Below, piece after piece: positions 1 through 10,194 of a DNA stretch of 64,000 bases. The notes under the pieces are model-generated. The model had not been told where the DNA came from. It worked only from the letters and a program-made list of their open reading frames with translations, and did not search any database. The position numbers and the translations under genes are program-made. The first letter of the stretch is position 1. Each line of letters starts with the position of its first letter. Source of the DNA: Lachnospiraceae bacterium OF09-6 (GTDB taxonomy: Bacteria > Bacillota > Clostridia > Lachnospirales > Lachnospiraceae); the NCBI GenBank assembly GCA_003435055.1, contig QUMM01000012.1, positions 16,009-80,008 of the forward strand, read 5' to 3'.

Positions 1-2534
1 CGCGAAGCACAGAAGATTTTTTTCTACCTACACACAGGAACAGGTGGACGCCATTTTAAGCAGCTGCCACAGCAGCCAATAAGGCACGTATTCCATTATC
101 CAGAATGGCTGTAGAAGAGACGGGTATGGGGGTACTGGAAGACAAGGTAATCAAGAACCACTATGCGGCAGAATATATTTACAATGCCTATAAGAACACA
201 AAGACCTGTGGTGTAATTGAAGAAGATCCTGTCTATGGTATTACCAAAATTGCGGAACCTCTTGGAGTGATTGCGGCAGTGATACCTACCACGAATCCTA
301 CGTCTACCGCTATTTTTAAGACGCTGATCTGTCTGAAGACACGAAATGGTATTATTATCAGTCCACATCCGCGGGCTAAGAACTGTACCGCAGCAGCTGC
401 AAAGATTGTTTTGGATGCAGCAGTAGCAGCCGGTGCACCGGAAGGTATTATCAAATGCATTGATGTTCCATCGTTGGAGCTGACCAATAAAGTGATGCAG
501 GAAGCAGACTGTATACTGGCTACCGGCGGCCCGGGTATGGTAAAGGCAGCTTATTCATCCGGAAAGCCTGCACTGGGCGTAGGTCCTGGTAATACGCCTG
601 TGATTATTGATGACACAGCAGATGTGAAGATGGCAGTAAACTCTATTATTCATTCCAAGACATTTGATAATGGTATGATCTGTGCATCGGAACAGTCTGT
701 TACAGTTCTGGAAAATGTATACAAGGCAGTAAAAGAAGAATTCAAGTACCGTGGCTGCTATTTCCTGAAAAAAGAGGAACTGGATAAGGTAAGATCCACG
801 ATCTTGATTAATGGTGCTTTAAATGCCAAGATCGTTGGTCAGAAAGCAGCTACCATTGCAAAGATGGCAGGAGTAGAAGTACCGGAAGAGACAAAGATCC
901 TGATCGGTGAAGTGGATTCTGTAGATATCAGTGAACCATTTGCTCATGAGAAGCTGTCACCGGTTCTGGCTATGTACAAGGCTAAGACATTTGATGAAGC
1001 ACTGGAAAAAGCTGCTCAGCTGGTAGCTGATGGCGGCTATGGCCATACATCATCTCTTTACATTAATGTAAATGAAAAAGAAAAAATGGCAAAGCATGCA
1101 GCTATGATGAAGACCTGCCGTATTCTGATTAATACTCCTTCCTCACAGGGGGGTATCGGAGATCTGTACAACTTCAGACTGGCTCCGTCTCTGACACTGG
1201 GATGTGGAAGCTGGGGTGGCAACTCTGTTTCTGAGAACGTTGGTGTCAAACATCTGATCAATATTAAGACCGTTGCAGAAAGGAGAGAAAACATGCTTTG
1301 GATGCGCACTCCGGAAAAGGTATATTTTAAAAAGGGCTGTACGCCTGTTGCACTGGATGAACTGAAAAATGTCATGGGTAAGAAGAGATGTTTTATTGTT
1401 ACTGACTCTTTCCTGTATAAGAATGGCTTTACAAAGAAGATAGAAGACAAACTGGATCAGATGGGTATTGTACATACCTGTTTCTCTGATGTAGAACCAG
1501 ATCCATCTCTGGCAAGTGCAAGAGCAGGGGCGGCAGCAATGAGAGCCTTTGAACCAGACTGTATTATTGCAATGGGCGGCGGATCTGCTATGGATGCCGG
1601 AAAAATCATGTGGGTATTATATGAAAATCCAGATGCAGATTTCTCAGAAATGTCCATGGATTTCATGGATATTCGTAAGAGAGTTTACACTTATCCTAAG
1701 ATGGGAAAGAAAGCCTATTTTATCGCAATCCCTACTTCATCCGGTACCGGATCTGAAGTGACACCATTTGCGATCATTACCGACCGTGAGACTGGAATCA
1801 AATGGCCGCTGGCTGATTATGAATTAATGCCGAATATGTCCATTGTAGATACTGACAACATGATGAGTGCACCAAAGGGTCTGACCTGTGCATCCGGTAT
1901 TGATGTTATGACTCATGCTATTGAAGCCTATGTTTCCATTATGGCATCTGATTATACGGACAGTCTTGCGCTTCGTGCCATCAAGCTGGTATTTGATTAT
2001 CTGCCGAGAGCTTATAAAGACGGTAATGATGTAGAAGCGAGAGACCATATGGCAAATGCTTCCTGTATGGCAGGTATGGCTTTCGCCAATGCATTCCTGG
2101 GTCTGAATCATTCTCTGGCACATAAGCTGGGAGCGTTCCATCATCTTCCTCACGGAATTGCAAATGCACTGGTATTGTTAAACGTAATGCGTTATAACAG
2201 TGCTGAGGTGCCGACAAAGATGGGTACTTTCCCACAGTATCAGTATCCACATGCCCTTCAGCGCTATGCAGAAATCGGAAGATATGTAGGACTGACCGGT
2301 AAAAATGATCAGGAAGTATTTGAAAAACTTCTGGCAAAACTGGATGAACTGATGCGTATCATCGAGATCAAACCAACGATCAAAGAGTATAACATAGACG
2401 AAAAGAAGTTCCTGGATACTCTGGATGAGATGTCCGAGCAGGCCTTTAATGACCAGTGTACCGGCGCCAACCCAAGATATCCACTGATTTCTGAAATCAA
2501 AGAACTGTATCTGAAATCCTATTATGGAAAATAA
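1..2534 (+). CDS. adhE: Bifunctional acetaldehyde-CoA/alcohol dehydrogenase AdhE, 5' end incomplete
   Basis: AdhE reduces acetyl-CoA to acetaldehyde and then ethanol, regenerating NAD+ in fermentation. An uninterrupted frame runs from an ATG at 105 (809 codons, against about 870 for the family). The N-terminal half is a CoA-acylating aldehyde dehydrogenase: nucleotide-binding stretch GGPGMVKAAYSSGKPALGVG and the catalytic Cys in MICASEQ. The C-terminal half is an iron alcohol dehydrogenase: GGGSAMDAGK and metal-binding histidines in NHSLAHKLGAFHHLPHG. The ATG at 105 is internal to the family alignment. Bases 1-104 still encode the preceding AdhE residues (REAQKIF, then TYTQEQVDAI, then AATAANKARIP) but in three successive frames, with an extra T in the run at 17-23 and about two lost bases near 56-60. 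The gene therefore continues off the left edge and its first 100 bases carry indels. Identification is very secure. Confidence 0.95.
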
Positions 2535-2558
2535 TCAGAACCAATCTGATCAAATTGA

Positions 2559-2594
2559 ATCAGGGCTGTGAAAGCAGCTCTGATTTTTATTTTT
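2559..2594 (+). terminator. Intrinsic terminator after adhE
   Basis: A stem of about ten base pairs (ATCAGGGCTG pairing with CAGCTCTGAT through one G-T pair) is followed by a T-rich tail, 25 bases downstream of the adhE stop. It separates adhE from the citrate synthase unit. Confidence 0.85.
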
Positions 2595-2614
2595 GGAAAT
2601 CGTTTGTTTTGTTC

Positions 2615-2643
2615 TTGACAATTTTTGTATAATTGTATACAAT
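2615..2643 (+). promoter_or_regulatory. Promoter of the Re-citrate synthase-GntR-icd unit
   Basis: TTGACA (2615-2620), a 17-base spacer and TACAAT (2638-2643), about 40 bases before the citrate synthase start. The core promoter is almost completely covered by the palindrome at 2620-2655, so a protein bound there should block RNA polymerase. Confidence 0.75.
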
Positions 2644-2655
2644 TATACAAAAATT
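2620..2655. promoter_or_regulatory. 36-bp perfect palindrome, candidate operator for the GntR regulator
   Basis: Two 18-base halves are exact reverse complements around the axis 2637/2638. The centre reads ATTGTATACAAT, flanked on each side by TATAATTG / CAATTATA. GntR regulators of the FadR/FCD subfamily bind short dyads of the TNGTNNNACNA kind, and the centre fits this. Position over the -35/-10 region and a FadR-type regulator as second gene of the same unit suggest autoregulated repression, which is inference. Because the element is a perfect dyad it could also form a hairpin, but no T-tract follows, so it is not a terminator. Confidence 0.75.
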
Positions 2656-2684
2656 AGGAAAAACAAAATGAGGAGTAATCAATC

Positions 2685-4076
2685 ATGGAAAACAGAAAAG
2701 TCAAAATGAATGAAAAGACCAATTTACTGGAATTGGAAGAACATATGTATCCACTGGTTGACGTACAGTCACCGAACGTATTCCGTAACCTTTTTCCTTA
2801 CGATGAAGTACCAAAGATCGCATTTAATGACCGAGTTGTACCTCATCACATGCCAGATGATATCTGGATTACGGATACCACATTCCGTGATGGACAGCAG
2901 TCCAGAGAGCCTTATACGACAGAACAGATCGTAAGGATCTATGATTATTTTCATAAGCTGGGTGGTCCAAATGGTAAGATCCGTGCCTGTGAATTTTTCC
3001 TGTACAGCAAAAAAGACAGGGATGCTGTTGAAAAATGTCTGGAGAAAGGATATCAGTTTCCGGAAGTTACCAGCTGGATTCGTGCTAATAAAAAGGATTT
3101 TCAGCTTGTAAAGGATATGGGCTTGAAAGAAACCGGTATTCTGGTCAGCTGTTCCGATTATCATATTTTTTATAAGATGAAGATGACTCGTTTTCAGGCT
3201 ATGTTCCATTATCTGAGCATTGTAAGAGACTGTCTGGATATGGGAATCAGTCCAAGATGCCATCTGGAGGATATTACCAGAGCAGATATTTACGGTTATG
3301 TTATTCCATTTTGTCTGGAACTGATGAAGCTGTCGGAAGAATATAAGATTCCGGTAAAAGTTCGCTGCTGTGATACCATGGGATATGGAGTAAATTATCC
3401 GGGTGCTGTGATTCCACGTTCCGTACAGGGTATCATCTATGGTATTATGACACATGCAGGTGTACCCAGTGAAATGATTGAATGGCATGGACACAATGAT
3501 TTTTATAAAGCTGTCAGCAATTCTACGACGGCATGGCTGTATGGTGCATCTGGTGTCAACTGTTCTCTGTTCGGTATAGGGGAACGTACCGGCAATACTC
3601 CTCTGGAAGCAATGGTATTTGAATATGCACAGCTGAGAGGAACTCTGGATGGTATGGATACGACTGTTATTACAGAGTTAAAGGAATATTATGAAAAAGA
3701 GATCGGTTATACTGTTCCGTCCAGAACACCATTTGTTGGAAAGAACTTTAATGTAACCCGTGCAGGTATTCACGCAGATGGTCTTTTGAAAAATGAAGAA
3801 ATCTACAATATTTTTGATACAGAAAAATTCCTGAACAGACCGGTTCTGGTTTCTGTATCTAACACTTCTGGTCTTGCGGGTATTGCCCACTGGATTAATA
3901 CCTATTATAAACTGCCTGCAGAAAAGAAGCTGGATAAGGAATGTGAACTGGTTAAGATGGTAAAAATATGGGTAGATCACGAATATGACGAAGGACGTGT
4001 GACAGTCATTACCGATGATGAACTGACGGATGTGATCGCTGACTGCTGTTCCAAATTAAATTATGACCTTATTTAG
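2685..4076 (+). CDS. Probable Re-citrate synthase (homocitrate/isopropylmalate synthase family)
   Basis: HMGL-like TIM-barrel enzyme of 463 residues. The entry motif is ITDTTFRDGQQSREPY (about residues 62-77), the variant of the DTTLRDGEQ metal/acyl-CoA motif; the HGHND metal-binding motif follows near residue 268 and GIGERTGNTPLE near 299. Isopropylmalate synthases have the same fold plus a C-terminal leucine-sensing domain, which is not evident here. In Clostridium kluyveri a protein of this family and size is the Re-face stereospecific citrate synthase. The neighbouring isocitrate dehydrogenase makes Re-citrate synthase (acetyl-CoA + oxaloacetate to citrate, leading to 2-oxoglutarate and glutamate) the best assignment; homocitrate or citramalate synthase are alternatives. 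A strong AGGAG lies before the ATG. No aconitase gene lies in the unit. Confidence 0.8.
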   Translation: MENRKVKMNEKTNLLELEEHMYPLVDVQSPNVFRNLFPYDEVPKIAFNDRVVPHHMPDDIWITDTTFRDGQQSREPYTTEQIVRIYDYFHKLGGPNGKIRACEFFLYSKKDRDAVEKCLEKGYQFPEVTSWIRANKKDFQLVKDMGLKETGILVSCSDYHIFYKMKMTRFQAMFHYLSIVRDCLDMGISPRCHLEDITRADIYGYVIPFCLELMKLSEEYKIPVKVRCCDTMGYGVNYPGAVIPRSVQGIIYGIMTHAGVPSEMIEWHGHNDFYKAVSNSTTAWLYGASGVNCSLFGIGERTGNTPLEAMVFEYAQLRGTLDGMDTTVITELKEYYEKEIGYTVPSRTPFVGKNFNVTRAGIHADGLLKNEEIYNIFDTEKFLNRPVLVSVSNTSGLAGIAHWINTYYKLPAEKKLDKECELVKMVKIWVDHEYDEGRVTVITDDELTDVIADCCSKLNYDLI

Positions 4077-4088
4077 CGGGAGAGGAAC

Positions 4089-4733
4089 ATGGAAGAGCAT
4101 TATTCTTTAGGCGGAAAGGTGTTTCAGCAACTGAAAAACAGTATTCTTGCTGGTGAATTTGAAAATGGAGCAGAACTGCGGGAGATTGCCCTGGCTAAAA
4201 AACTGGGGGTCAGCCGGACCCCTGTCAGAGAGGCTCTCAGACAGCTGGAGCAGGAAGGGCTGGTGGAGATTTATCCGAATCGAGGAGCCTACGTAAAGGG
4301 CATCACTTATAAAGACGTGGAAGATATTTTTCGTATCCGTGCACGTCTGGAAGGCCTCTGCGCGGAAATGGCAGTTTCTTCCATTACCCATGAGCAACTG
4401 GATAAATTAGATGAGATTATTTTACTTTCCAAATTTTATGAAGAAAAAAAGGATATGGAACATTTACTGAAGATGGACAGTCAGTTTCATGAAGTGTTGT
4501 TTGAATCCTGTGGAAGTAAAATGCTGGAGCATCAGTTGAAAGATTACCATCAGTATGTGCAGAAAGCACGGCTTCGATCTCTGAAGCGTCAGGAACGGGC
4601 CAAAAAATCAACACAGGAACATGAAGAGATCCTGCTGGCCATTAAGGATAGGGATGCCAAAAGAGCAGATGAGCTGGCGACCAGACATATCCTGAACGCC
4701 ATTGCGAACATACGGCTGGAACATGAATCCTGA
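4089..4733 (+). CDS. GntR family transcriptional regulator, FadR/FCD subfamily
   Basis: Protein of 214 residues with an N-terminal winged helix-turn-helix (about residues 8-72; typical LGVSRTPVREALRQLEQEGL) and an all-helical C-terminal FCD ligand domain. The FCD metal-site residues are visible as the D and H of MDSQFHEVLF and the H in TRHILNAIANIR. Such regulators usually sense a small carboxylate. It lies 12 bases after the citrate synthase gene and 21 before icd, so the ligand may be citrate, isocitrate or 2-oxoglutarate (inference). The palindrome at 2620-2655 is its likely operator. Confidence 0.88.
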   Translation: MEEHYSLGGKVFQQLKNSILAGEFENGAELREIALAKKLGVSRTPVREALRQLEQEGLVEIYPNRGAYVKGITYKDVEDIFRIRARLEGLCAEMAVSSITHEQLDKLDEIILLSKFYEEKKDMEHLLKMDSQFHEVLFESCGSKMLEHQLKDYHQYVQKARLRSLKRQERAKKSTQEHEEILLAIKDRDAKRADELATRHILNAIANIRLEHES

Positions 4734-4754
4734 CAGAAAGTGGAGGAATAGAAC

Positions 4755-5963
4755 ATGGATAAAATAGCAATGAAAACGCCTCTGGTAGAAATGGATGGAG
4801 ATGAGATGACCAGAATTCTCTGGTCCATGATCAAAGAGGAGCTTCTGCTTCCGTTTATTGATCTGAAGACAGAGTATTATGATCTGGGACTTGAAAACAG
4901 AGACGCGACCAATGATCAGGTGACTACAGACAGCGCGGAGGCTACCAGAAAATATGGGGTAGCTGTGAAGTGTGCCACCATCACACCGAATGCTGCCCGC
5001 ATGAAGGAATATCATTTGAAAGAAATGTGGAAGAGCCCAAATGGAACGATTCGTGCAATTCTGGATGGTACGGTTTTCCGTACACCGATCATCGTAAAAG
5101 GGATTGAGCCAAATGTCCGTACCTGGAAAAAGCCAATCACGATTGCACGACATGCTTATGGGGATGTCTATAAAGCAGTAGAGATGAAGGTCCCTGGACC
5201 GGGAAAAGCAGAGCTGGTGTTTACCGGAGAAGATGGAACCGTTATGAAAGAGACGATTCATGAATTCAAGGGAGCGGGTGTTATCCAGGGTATGCATAAT
5301 CTGAATAAATCCATTGAAAGCTATGCAAGAAGCTGTTTTGCTTATGCTCTGGATACCAGACAGGATCTGTGGTTTGCAACGAAAGATACGATTTCAAAAA
5401 AATATGATCATACTTTTAAAGACATTATGCAGGAGATCTACGAAAAAGAGTATGAAGAGAAGTTCAGGGCAGCCGGCATTACTTACTTCTATACACTGAT
5501 AGATGATGCGGTAGCACGGGTCATGAAATCTGAAGGCGGTTATATCTGGGCATGCAAGAACTATGACGGAGATGTGATGAGTGATATGATTTCCTCTGCA
5601 TTTGGCTCTCTGGCTATGATGACATCTGTATTAGTTTCACCGGAAGGAAACTATGAATATGAGGCGGCGCATGGAACGGTACAGAGACATTATTATAAGT
5701 ATCTGAAGGGAGAGGAGACCTCGACCAATTCAGTTGCAACGATTTTTGCATGGAGCGGTGCTTTAAGAAAACGAGGAGAACTGGATCAGATTCCGGAACT
5801 AATGGCATTTGCAGATAAACTGGAAAAAGCGACCCTGGATACGATTGAAAGTGGAAAGATGACCAAAGATCTTGCTTTGATTACCACTCTGGAGCATCCA
5901 ACTGTGCTGAACAGCAAAGATTTTATTCTGGCTATTCGTGAGACACTGACCCAAAATAACTAA
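4755..5963 (+). CDS. icd: NADP-dependent isocitrate dehydrogenase
   Basis: 402-residue enzyme of the eukaryote-like (type II) isocitrate dehydrogenase family, converting isocitrate to 2-oxoglutarate and CO2. It begins with [17 protein letters not shown] and carries the substrate-binding run [17 protein letters not shown] and the nucleotide-loop region [20 protein letters not shown]. Start at an ATG 8 bases after GGAGG. With the upstream Re-citrate synthase it forms the oxidative branch that supplies 2-oxoglutarate for glutamate; the missing aconitase step must be encoded elsewhere. Confidence 0.95.
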   Translation: MDKIAMKTPLVEMDGDEMTRILWSMIKEELLLPFIDLKTEYYDLGLENRDATNDQVTTDSAEATRKYGVAVKCATITPNAARMKEYHLKEMWKSPNGTIRAILDGTVFRTPIIVKGIEPNVRTWKKPITIARHAYGDVYKAVEMKVPGPGKAELVFTGEDGTVMKETIHEFKGAGVIQGMHNLNKSIESYARSCFAYALDTRQDLWFATKDTISKKYDHTFKDIMQEIYEKEYEEKFRAAGITYFYTLIDDAVARVMKSEGGYIWACKNYDGDVMSDMISSAFGSLAMMTSVLVSPEGNYEYEAAHGTVQRHYYKYLKGEETSTNSVATIFAWSGALRKRGELDQIPELMAFADKLEKATLDTIESGKMTKDLALITTLEHPTVLNSKDFILAIRETLTQNN

Positions 5964-5978
5964 TGGAAAAATAGATTA

Positions 5979-6028
5979 AAAACGCAGTGACGGGAAAAGA
6001 GCTCTTTCTCATCGCTGCGTTTCTTTTT
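5979..6028. terminator. Bidirectional terminator between icd and the ABC-F gene
   Basis: AAACGCAG and CTGCGTTT form the outer stem, with further pairing in the GAAAAGAGCTCTTTC core. T-rich on the + side and A-rich before it, so it can serve both convergent genes. Confidence 0.75.
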
Positions 6029-6042
6029 GGTGTTATTGATTT

Positions 6043-7964
6043 TTACATAAGGGATTCCCAGACTTCATATAATGCTTCCAGTTTGTTGGCATTTTCTGTT
6101 TTCTCTTTATTCAGCTCCATACATTTGGCCACATCTGTATAAACAGATTCCAGACACATCTGGTCATCAATTTCCTGATTTCTGGCTTCCAGCTTCTGAA
6201 TCTGATCTTCTGTTTTTTTCAGATCATTCTGGCGTTTGCGTTCACGTGCCTGTTCTTCTTTTCGTTTCTGCCATTCATCTTTTCCGCTGGAGGCAATAGC
6301 GGCAGTAGTACTTTGCTCAACAGAGGAGACAGAAGTCTCTGGGGCATAGATTCTGGTCAGTTCTTCTCGTTTCTCCAGATAGTAGTCATAGTTACCAATA
6401 TAGTTTACCAATGTATTCCCAGTCAGATCCAGAATTCTGCTGGCGGTCTGATTGATAAAATAACGGTCATGGGAGACATATAGTACAGTTCCTGTGTATT
6501 GATTCAGTGCATGTTCCAGAATCTCTTTGGAGACAATATCCAGGTGGTTGGTCGGCTCATCCAGAATCAGGAAGTTGGCCTCTGACAGCATCAGTTTTGC
6601 CAGGGAAACACGCCCCCGTTCACCACCGCTTAAGTCTTTGATCTGTTTAAAGACATCATCTCCAGTAAAGAGAAATGCGGCCAGTGTGTTTCGGATCTCG
6701 GTATTGGTCAGAGTTGGATAATCGTCAGCAATTTCTTCAAACAGGGTCTTCTCCATATGAAGTACATGATGTTCCTGATCGTAATAGCCAATGTGCACCT
6801 TACTTCCCAGGGTAAAAGATCCGGCATCTGCCTCAATGACAGAATTGATAATCTTCAGGATCGTAGTTTTTCCGGTTCCGTTATTCCCGATAATCGCAAC
6901 TTTTTCGCCACGTTTAACAGAAAAATTCAAGTCAGAGAACAGCTGCTGGCTGTCAAAGGCTTTTGAAAGATGTTCTACTTTCAGAACGTCTTCCCCGCTT
7001 TCCACCCTTGGATGGAGCTGAAGATGAATCTCAGAATTTAATTCTGTCGGTTTTTCCAGACGATCGATTTTGTCCAGCATTTTTTCCCGGCTTTCTGCCC
7101 GTTTGATACTTTTTTCCCGGTTAAAGGATTTTAGCCTTGCGATCACCTGTTCCTGGTGTTTGATTTCCTGCTGCTGATTCATCCATGCTTTCAGCTGTGC
7201 GTTCCGCAGCATCGCTTTTTTCGCTGCATAATCTGAATAGTTTCCGAGAAAAACGGTGGCATGCCCGTTATCCAGTTCCACTACCTTAGTGACTACTTTA
7301 TTCAGGAAATACCGGTCATGCGCTACAATAATCACGGCGCCTGATAGTTGAGAAGGTATGTCTCCAGCCAGGCAATGGAATTCATATCCAGATGGTTGGT
7401 TGGCTCATCCAGCAGAATAATATCCGGTTTGGAGAGCAGCAGCTTACCAAGTGCTACACGGGTCTTTTGCCCGCCGGAAAGGGTTGCTACAGATTTGTCA
7501 AATTCACTTTCTTCAAATCCAAGACCCTTTAATACACCGATCAGTTCGCTTTTGTAGGCATATCCGTTGCGGTTTTCAAATTCGGTACTCAGACGGTGGT
7601 AAAGATCCAGGGTAGCAGTCAGTTCTTCGCCCTGCTGATGCTTCATATCCAGTTCCAGGGAACGAATCTTTTCTTCCATTTCGATAATCTCTTTTTTTAC
7701 TTCCAGAAGTTCTTCGTAGATGGTATGTTCCCCGGATACCGCCTCATGCTGTGCAAGGTATCCGATCGAAGCACCTCTGGAAAGAGTAACCTCACCACTG
7801 TCGGTAGGAAGCTGGTTCATAATGATCTTCAGCAGAGTGGATTTGCCGGCTCCGTTGATGCCGACGATTGCGGTTTTTTCCCGCTCCTCCACATGGAAAG
7901 AAACGTCTTTTAAAATCTGTTTTGTGCCAAAGGCTTTGTCTATATGGTTACATGAAAGTATCAT
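6043..7964 (-). CDS. ABC-F family ATP-binding protein (reading frame interrupted once)
   Basis: Soluble duplicated ATPase of the ABC-F group (ribosome-associated, translation/antibiotic-protection relatives). First ATPase domain, 7964 to about 7340: Walker A GINGAGKST, signature LSGGQKTR, Walker B LLDEPTNHLD. The second, after the charged linker: Walker A GNNGTGKTT, signature LSGGERGR, Walker B LILDEPTNHLD. A coiled-coil tail rich in K/E/R (EWQKRKEEQARERKRQ) ends the protein. The frame breaks at about 7340: the first half ends NYQAP-stop and the second resumes IIVAHDRYFLNK. Adding one C to the CC at 7340-7341 (+ strand) restores YQGAVIIVAHD, the universal sequence at this place. About 640 residues when restored. 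Transcribed away from the aspartokinase gene. Confidence 0.9.
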
Positions 7965-8042
7965 AATTCACATCCTATCATCATTCTGTCATTTATTTAC
8001 CTGCTACAGTTTATCATATTCCTTGAATTTACTCTAGCTTTT

Positions 8043-8071
8043 TTGCAGAAAATGCAGTAATATATTACATT
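8043..8071 (+). promoter_or_regulatory. Probable aspartokinase promoter
   Basis: TTGCAG (8043-8048), 17-base spacer, TACATT (8066-8071), placed 26 bases before the aspartokinase ATG. A reasonable but not ideal match to the sigma-A consensus. Confidence 0.5.
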
Positions 8072-8097
8072 GAAACAGATACACAGGAGGAGTTCGT

Positions 8098-9417
8098 ATG
8101 AAGAAAGTAGTGAAATTTGGCGGAAGTTCACTTGCAAGCGCCGAACAGTTTAACAAAGTAAAGAGTATTATTACAGCGGATCCACACAGAAGATATGTGA
8201 TTCCTTCCGCTCCTGGCAAACGCTTCAGTGATGATACCAAAGTCACTGATATGTTATACGATTGTTATGATACAGCAGTAAACGGAAAGAATTTTGAAGA
8301 AAAGCTGGATAAGATTCATGCAAGATATCAGGAAATTATCGATGGTCTGCATCTGAATCTTTCACTGGATGAAGAATTTGAGAAGATTTTTGAATATTTT
8401 CAGAACGGAGTCGGCGTGAATTATGCTGCATCAAGAGGAGAATATCTCAATGGTATCATTATGGCGCATTATCTCGGCTTTGATTTTATCGATGCGGCAG
8501 AAGTGATTTCCTTTGATGAGAATGGCGAATTTGATTCTGAGAAGACCAACAATATTTTAAGCATGCGTCTGGAGAAGACAGAACATGCGGTAATCCCTGG
8601 ATTCTACGGTGCGATGCCGAATGGTACGATTAAGACATTTTCCAGAGGCGGATCAGATATTACCGGTTCGATTGTAGCCCGTGCTGTGAAGGCAGATCTG
8701 TATGAGAACTGGACAGATGTGTCCGGATTTCTGGTAACAGATCCACGTATTGTAGAGAATCCGGAACCGATCGAGATTATTACTTATCGAGAGCTGCGTG
8801 AGCTTGCATATATGGGTGCATCCGTGCTGCATGACGAGGCTATTTTCCCGGTAAGAAGAGAAGGTATCCCGATCAATATTAAGAATACCAATGATCCATC
8901 TGCACCTGGAACACTGATTGTGGAGAGCACCTGTAAAAAGCCAAAGTATACGATTACCGGTATTGCAGGTAAGAAGGGCTTCGCATCCGTCAATCTGGAA
9001 AAAGACCGTATGAATACGGAGATTGGATTTGGCAGAAGAGTATTAAGCGTATTTGAAGAAAATGGTTTATCTTTTGAACATATTCCATCCGGCATTGATA
9101 CCATGAGTGTATTTGTACAGCAGTCTGATTTTGAGGAAAAAGAACAGAAGATTCTCGCGGGTCTTCACCGTAATGTGGATCCTGATTTCCTTGAGATTCA
9201 CTCGAATATTGCGTTGATTGCAGTGGTGGGACGTGGTATGAAGTCTACAGAAGGAACTGCCGGTAAATTATTCACTGCACTGGCAAAAGAAGATATCAAT
9301 ATTCGTATGATCGATCAGGGCTCCAGCGAATTGAATATTATTATTGGTGTGAATGAAAAAGACTTTGAAAAAGCTACAAAAGCGATCTATCATGCATTTA
9401 TTACTGTCACCCATTAA
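8098..9417 (+). CDS. Aspartate kinase (aspartokinase III-like)
   Basis: 439 residues. Phosphorylates L-aspartate, the first step to lysine, threonine, methionine and diaminopimelate. The kinase domain opens with VVKFGGSSLASAEQF, carries FSRGGSDITGSIVARA (about residues 181-196) and TDVSGFLVTDPRIV; two C-terminal ACT domains follow (one begins TGIAGKKGFASVNLEKD, the second IALIAVVGRGMKSTEGT). The RYVIPSAPGKRF stretch and length resemble the single-chain Bacillus YclM/ThrD type rather than the two-subunit LysC, but which amino acid inhibits it cannot be told. AGGAGG precedes the ATG. Confidence 0.93.
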   Translation: MKKVVKFGGSSLASAEQFNKVKSIITADPHRRYVIPSAPGKRFSDDTKVTDMLYDCYDTAVNGKNFEEKLDKIHARYQEIIDGLHLNLSLDEEFEKIFEYFQNGVGVNYAASRGEYLNGIIMAHYLGFDFIDAAEVISFDENGEFDSEKTNNILSMRLEKTEHAVIPGFYGAMPNGTIKTFSRGGSDITGSIVARAVKADLYENWTDVSGFLVTDPRIVENPEPIEIITYRELRELAYMGASVLHDEAIFPVRREGIPINIKNTNDPSAPGTLIVESTCKKPKYTITGIAGKKGFASVNLEKDRMNTEIGFGRRVLSVFEENGLSFEHIPSGIDTMSVFVQQSDFEEKEQKILAGLHRNVDPDFLEIHSNIALIAVVGRGMKSTEGTAGKLFTALAKEDINIRMIDQGSSELNIIIGVNEKDFEKATKAIYHAFITVTH

Positions 9418-9446
9418 TTGACAAGTATTTAACAGTATTGTATACT
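9418..9446 (+). promoter_or_regulatory. rex promoter
   Basis: TTGACA (9418-9423), exactly 17 bases, TATACT (9441-9446), directly behind the aspartokinase stop. A near-consensus promoter. It also rules out the ATG at 9438 as the rex start, since that codon lies inside the promoter. Confidence 0.8.
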
Positions 9447-9482
9447 AAAAAAGACAAAATCAATTTTGGGGGTGACGAAGCA

Positions 9483-10118
9483 GTGCAGGAACGGGAAATT
9501 TCAAAAGCCGTAATAAAACGTCTTCCACGCTACTACAGATACCTGGGCGAATTACTGGAACATAAAGTGGAACGTATTTCATCAAATGAATTAAGTGACA
9601 GAATGCAGGTTACTGCATCACAGATCCGGCAGGATTTGAATAATTTTGGCGGATTCGGGCAACAGGGATATGGATATAATGTAAAGTATCTGTATAATGA
9701 GATCGGAAAGATTCTTGGACTGGATAAGACATATAACATGATCATTATCGGTGCAGGGCATCTGGGTGAGGCCTTAGCGAATTACGTTAAGTTTGAAAAA
9801 CGTGGATTTCGAATTATTGGAATCTTTGATACTAACCCGGAGCTGGAGGGAAAGACGATCCGTGGGATTCAGATTATGATGGATGATCGGTTACCAGAGT
9901 TTCTTTCTTCTCATGATATTGATATCGCAACACTGACACTTCCGAAGGCAGGTGCGGAAGCAATTGCACCGGTATTGGTAAAGGGAGGAGTAAAAGCCAT
10001 CTGGAATTTTGCTCATACAGATCTGGATCTTCCACCGGATGTGGTAGTGGAGAATGTCCATCTGTCAGAAAGTCTGATGCAGTTATCCTATAATATCAAC
10101 AGAAAAAACAGAAAATAA
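9483..10118 (+). CDS. rex: Redox-sensing transcriptional repressor Rex
   Basis: 211 residues from a GTG at 9483, chosen because GGGGGTGA lies 8 bases upstream and the protein then begins like other Rex proteins (ISKAVIKRLPRYYRYLGELL). N-terminal winged helix, then a Rossmann fold with MIIGAGHLGEALANY that binds NADH/NAD+. A high NADH/NAD+ ratio releases Rex from DNA, de-repressing fermentation genes. adhE in this window is a classical Rex target, although its promoter lies outside. The C-terminal swapped helix is present (LSESLMQLSYNINR). Confidence 0.95.
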   Translation: MQEREISKAVIKRLPRYYRYLGELLEHKVERISSNELSDRMQVTASQIRQDLNNFGGFGQQGYGYNVKYLYNEIGKILGLDKTYNMIIIGAGHLGEALANYVKFEKRGFRIIGIFDTNPELEGKTIRGIQIMMDDRLPEFLSSHDIDIATLTLPKAGAEAIAPVLVKGGVKAIWNFAHTDLDLPPDVVVENVHLSESLMQLSYNINRKNRK

Positions 10119-10128
10119 GAAAAGCAAC

Positions 10129-10185
10129 GCTGCCAGAAGATTCCGGGCAACATGTTTCGGAAATATTTTTGGCAGCATTTCTTTT
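10129..10185 (+). terminator. Terminator after rex
   Basis: Outer stem GCTGCCA / TGGCAGC enclosing TTCCG / CGGAA, followed by ATTTCTTTT. It ends only about 10 bases before the nnrD start, so nnrD must rely on read-through or on sequence within the hairpin. Confidence 0.8.
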
Positions 10186-10194
10186 GGAGAGACT

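Noticed and set aside
2769..3494. 241-codon minus-strand frame opposite the citrate synthase gene
   Set aside because: Antisense shadow; no start signals and no recognisable domain.
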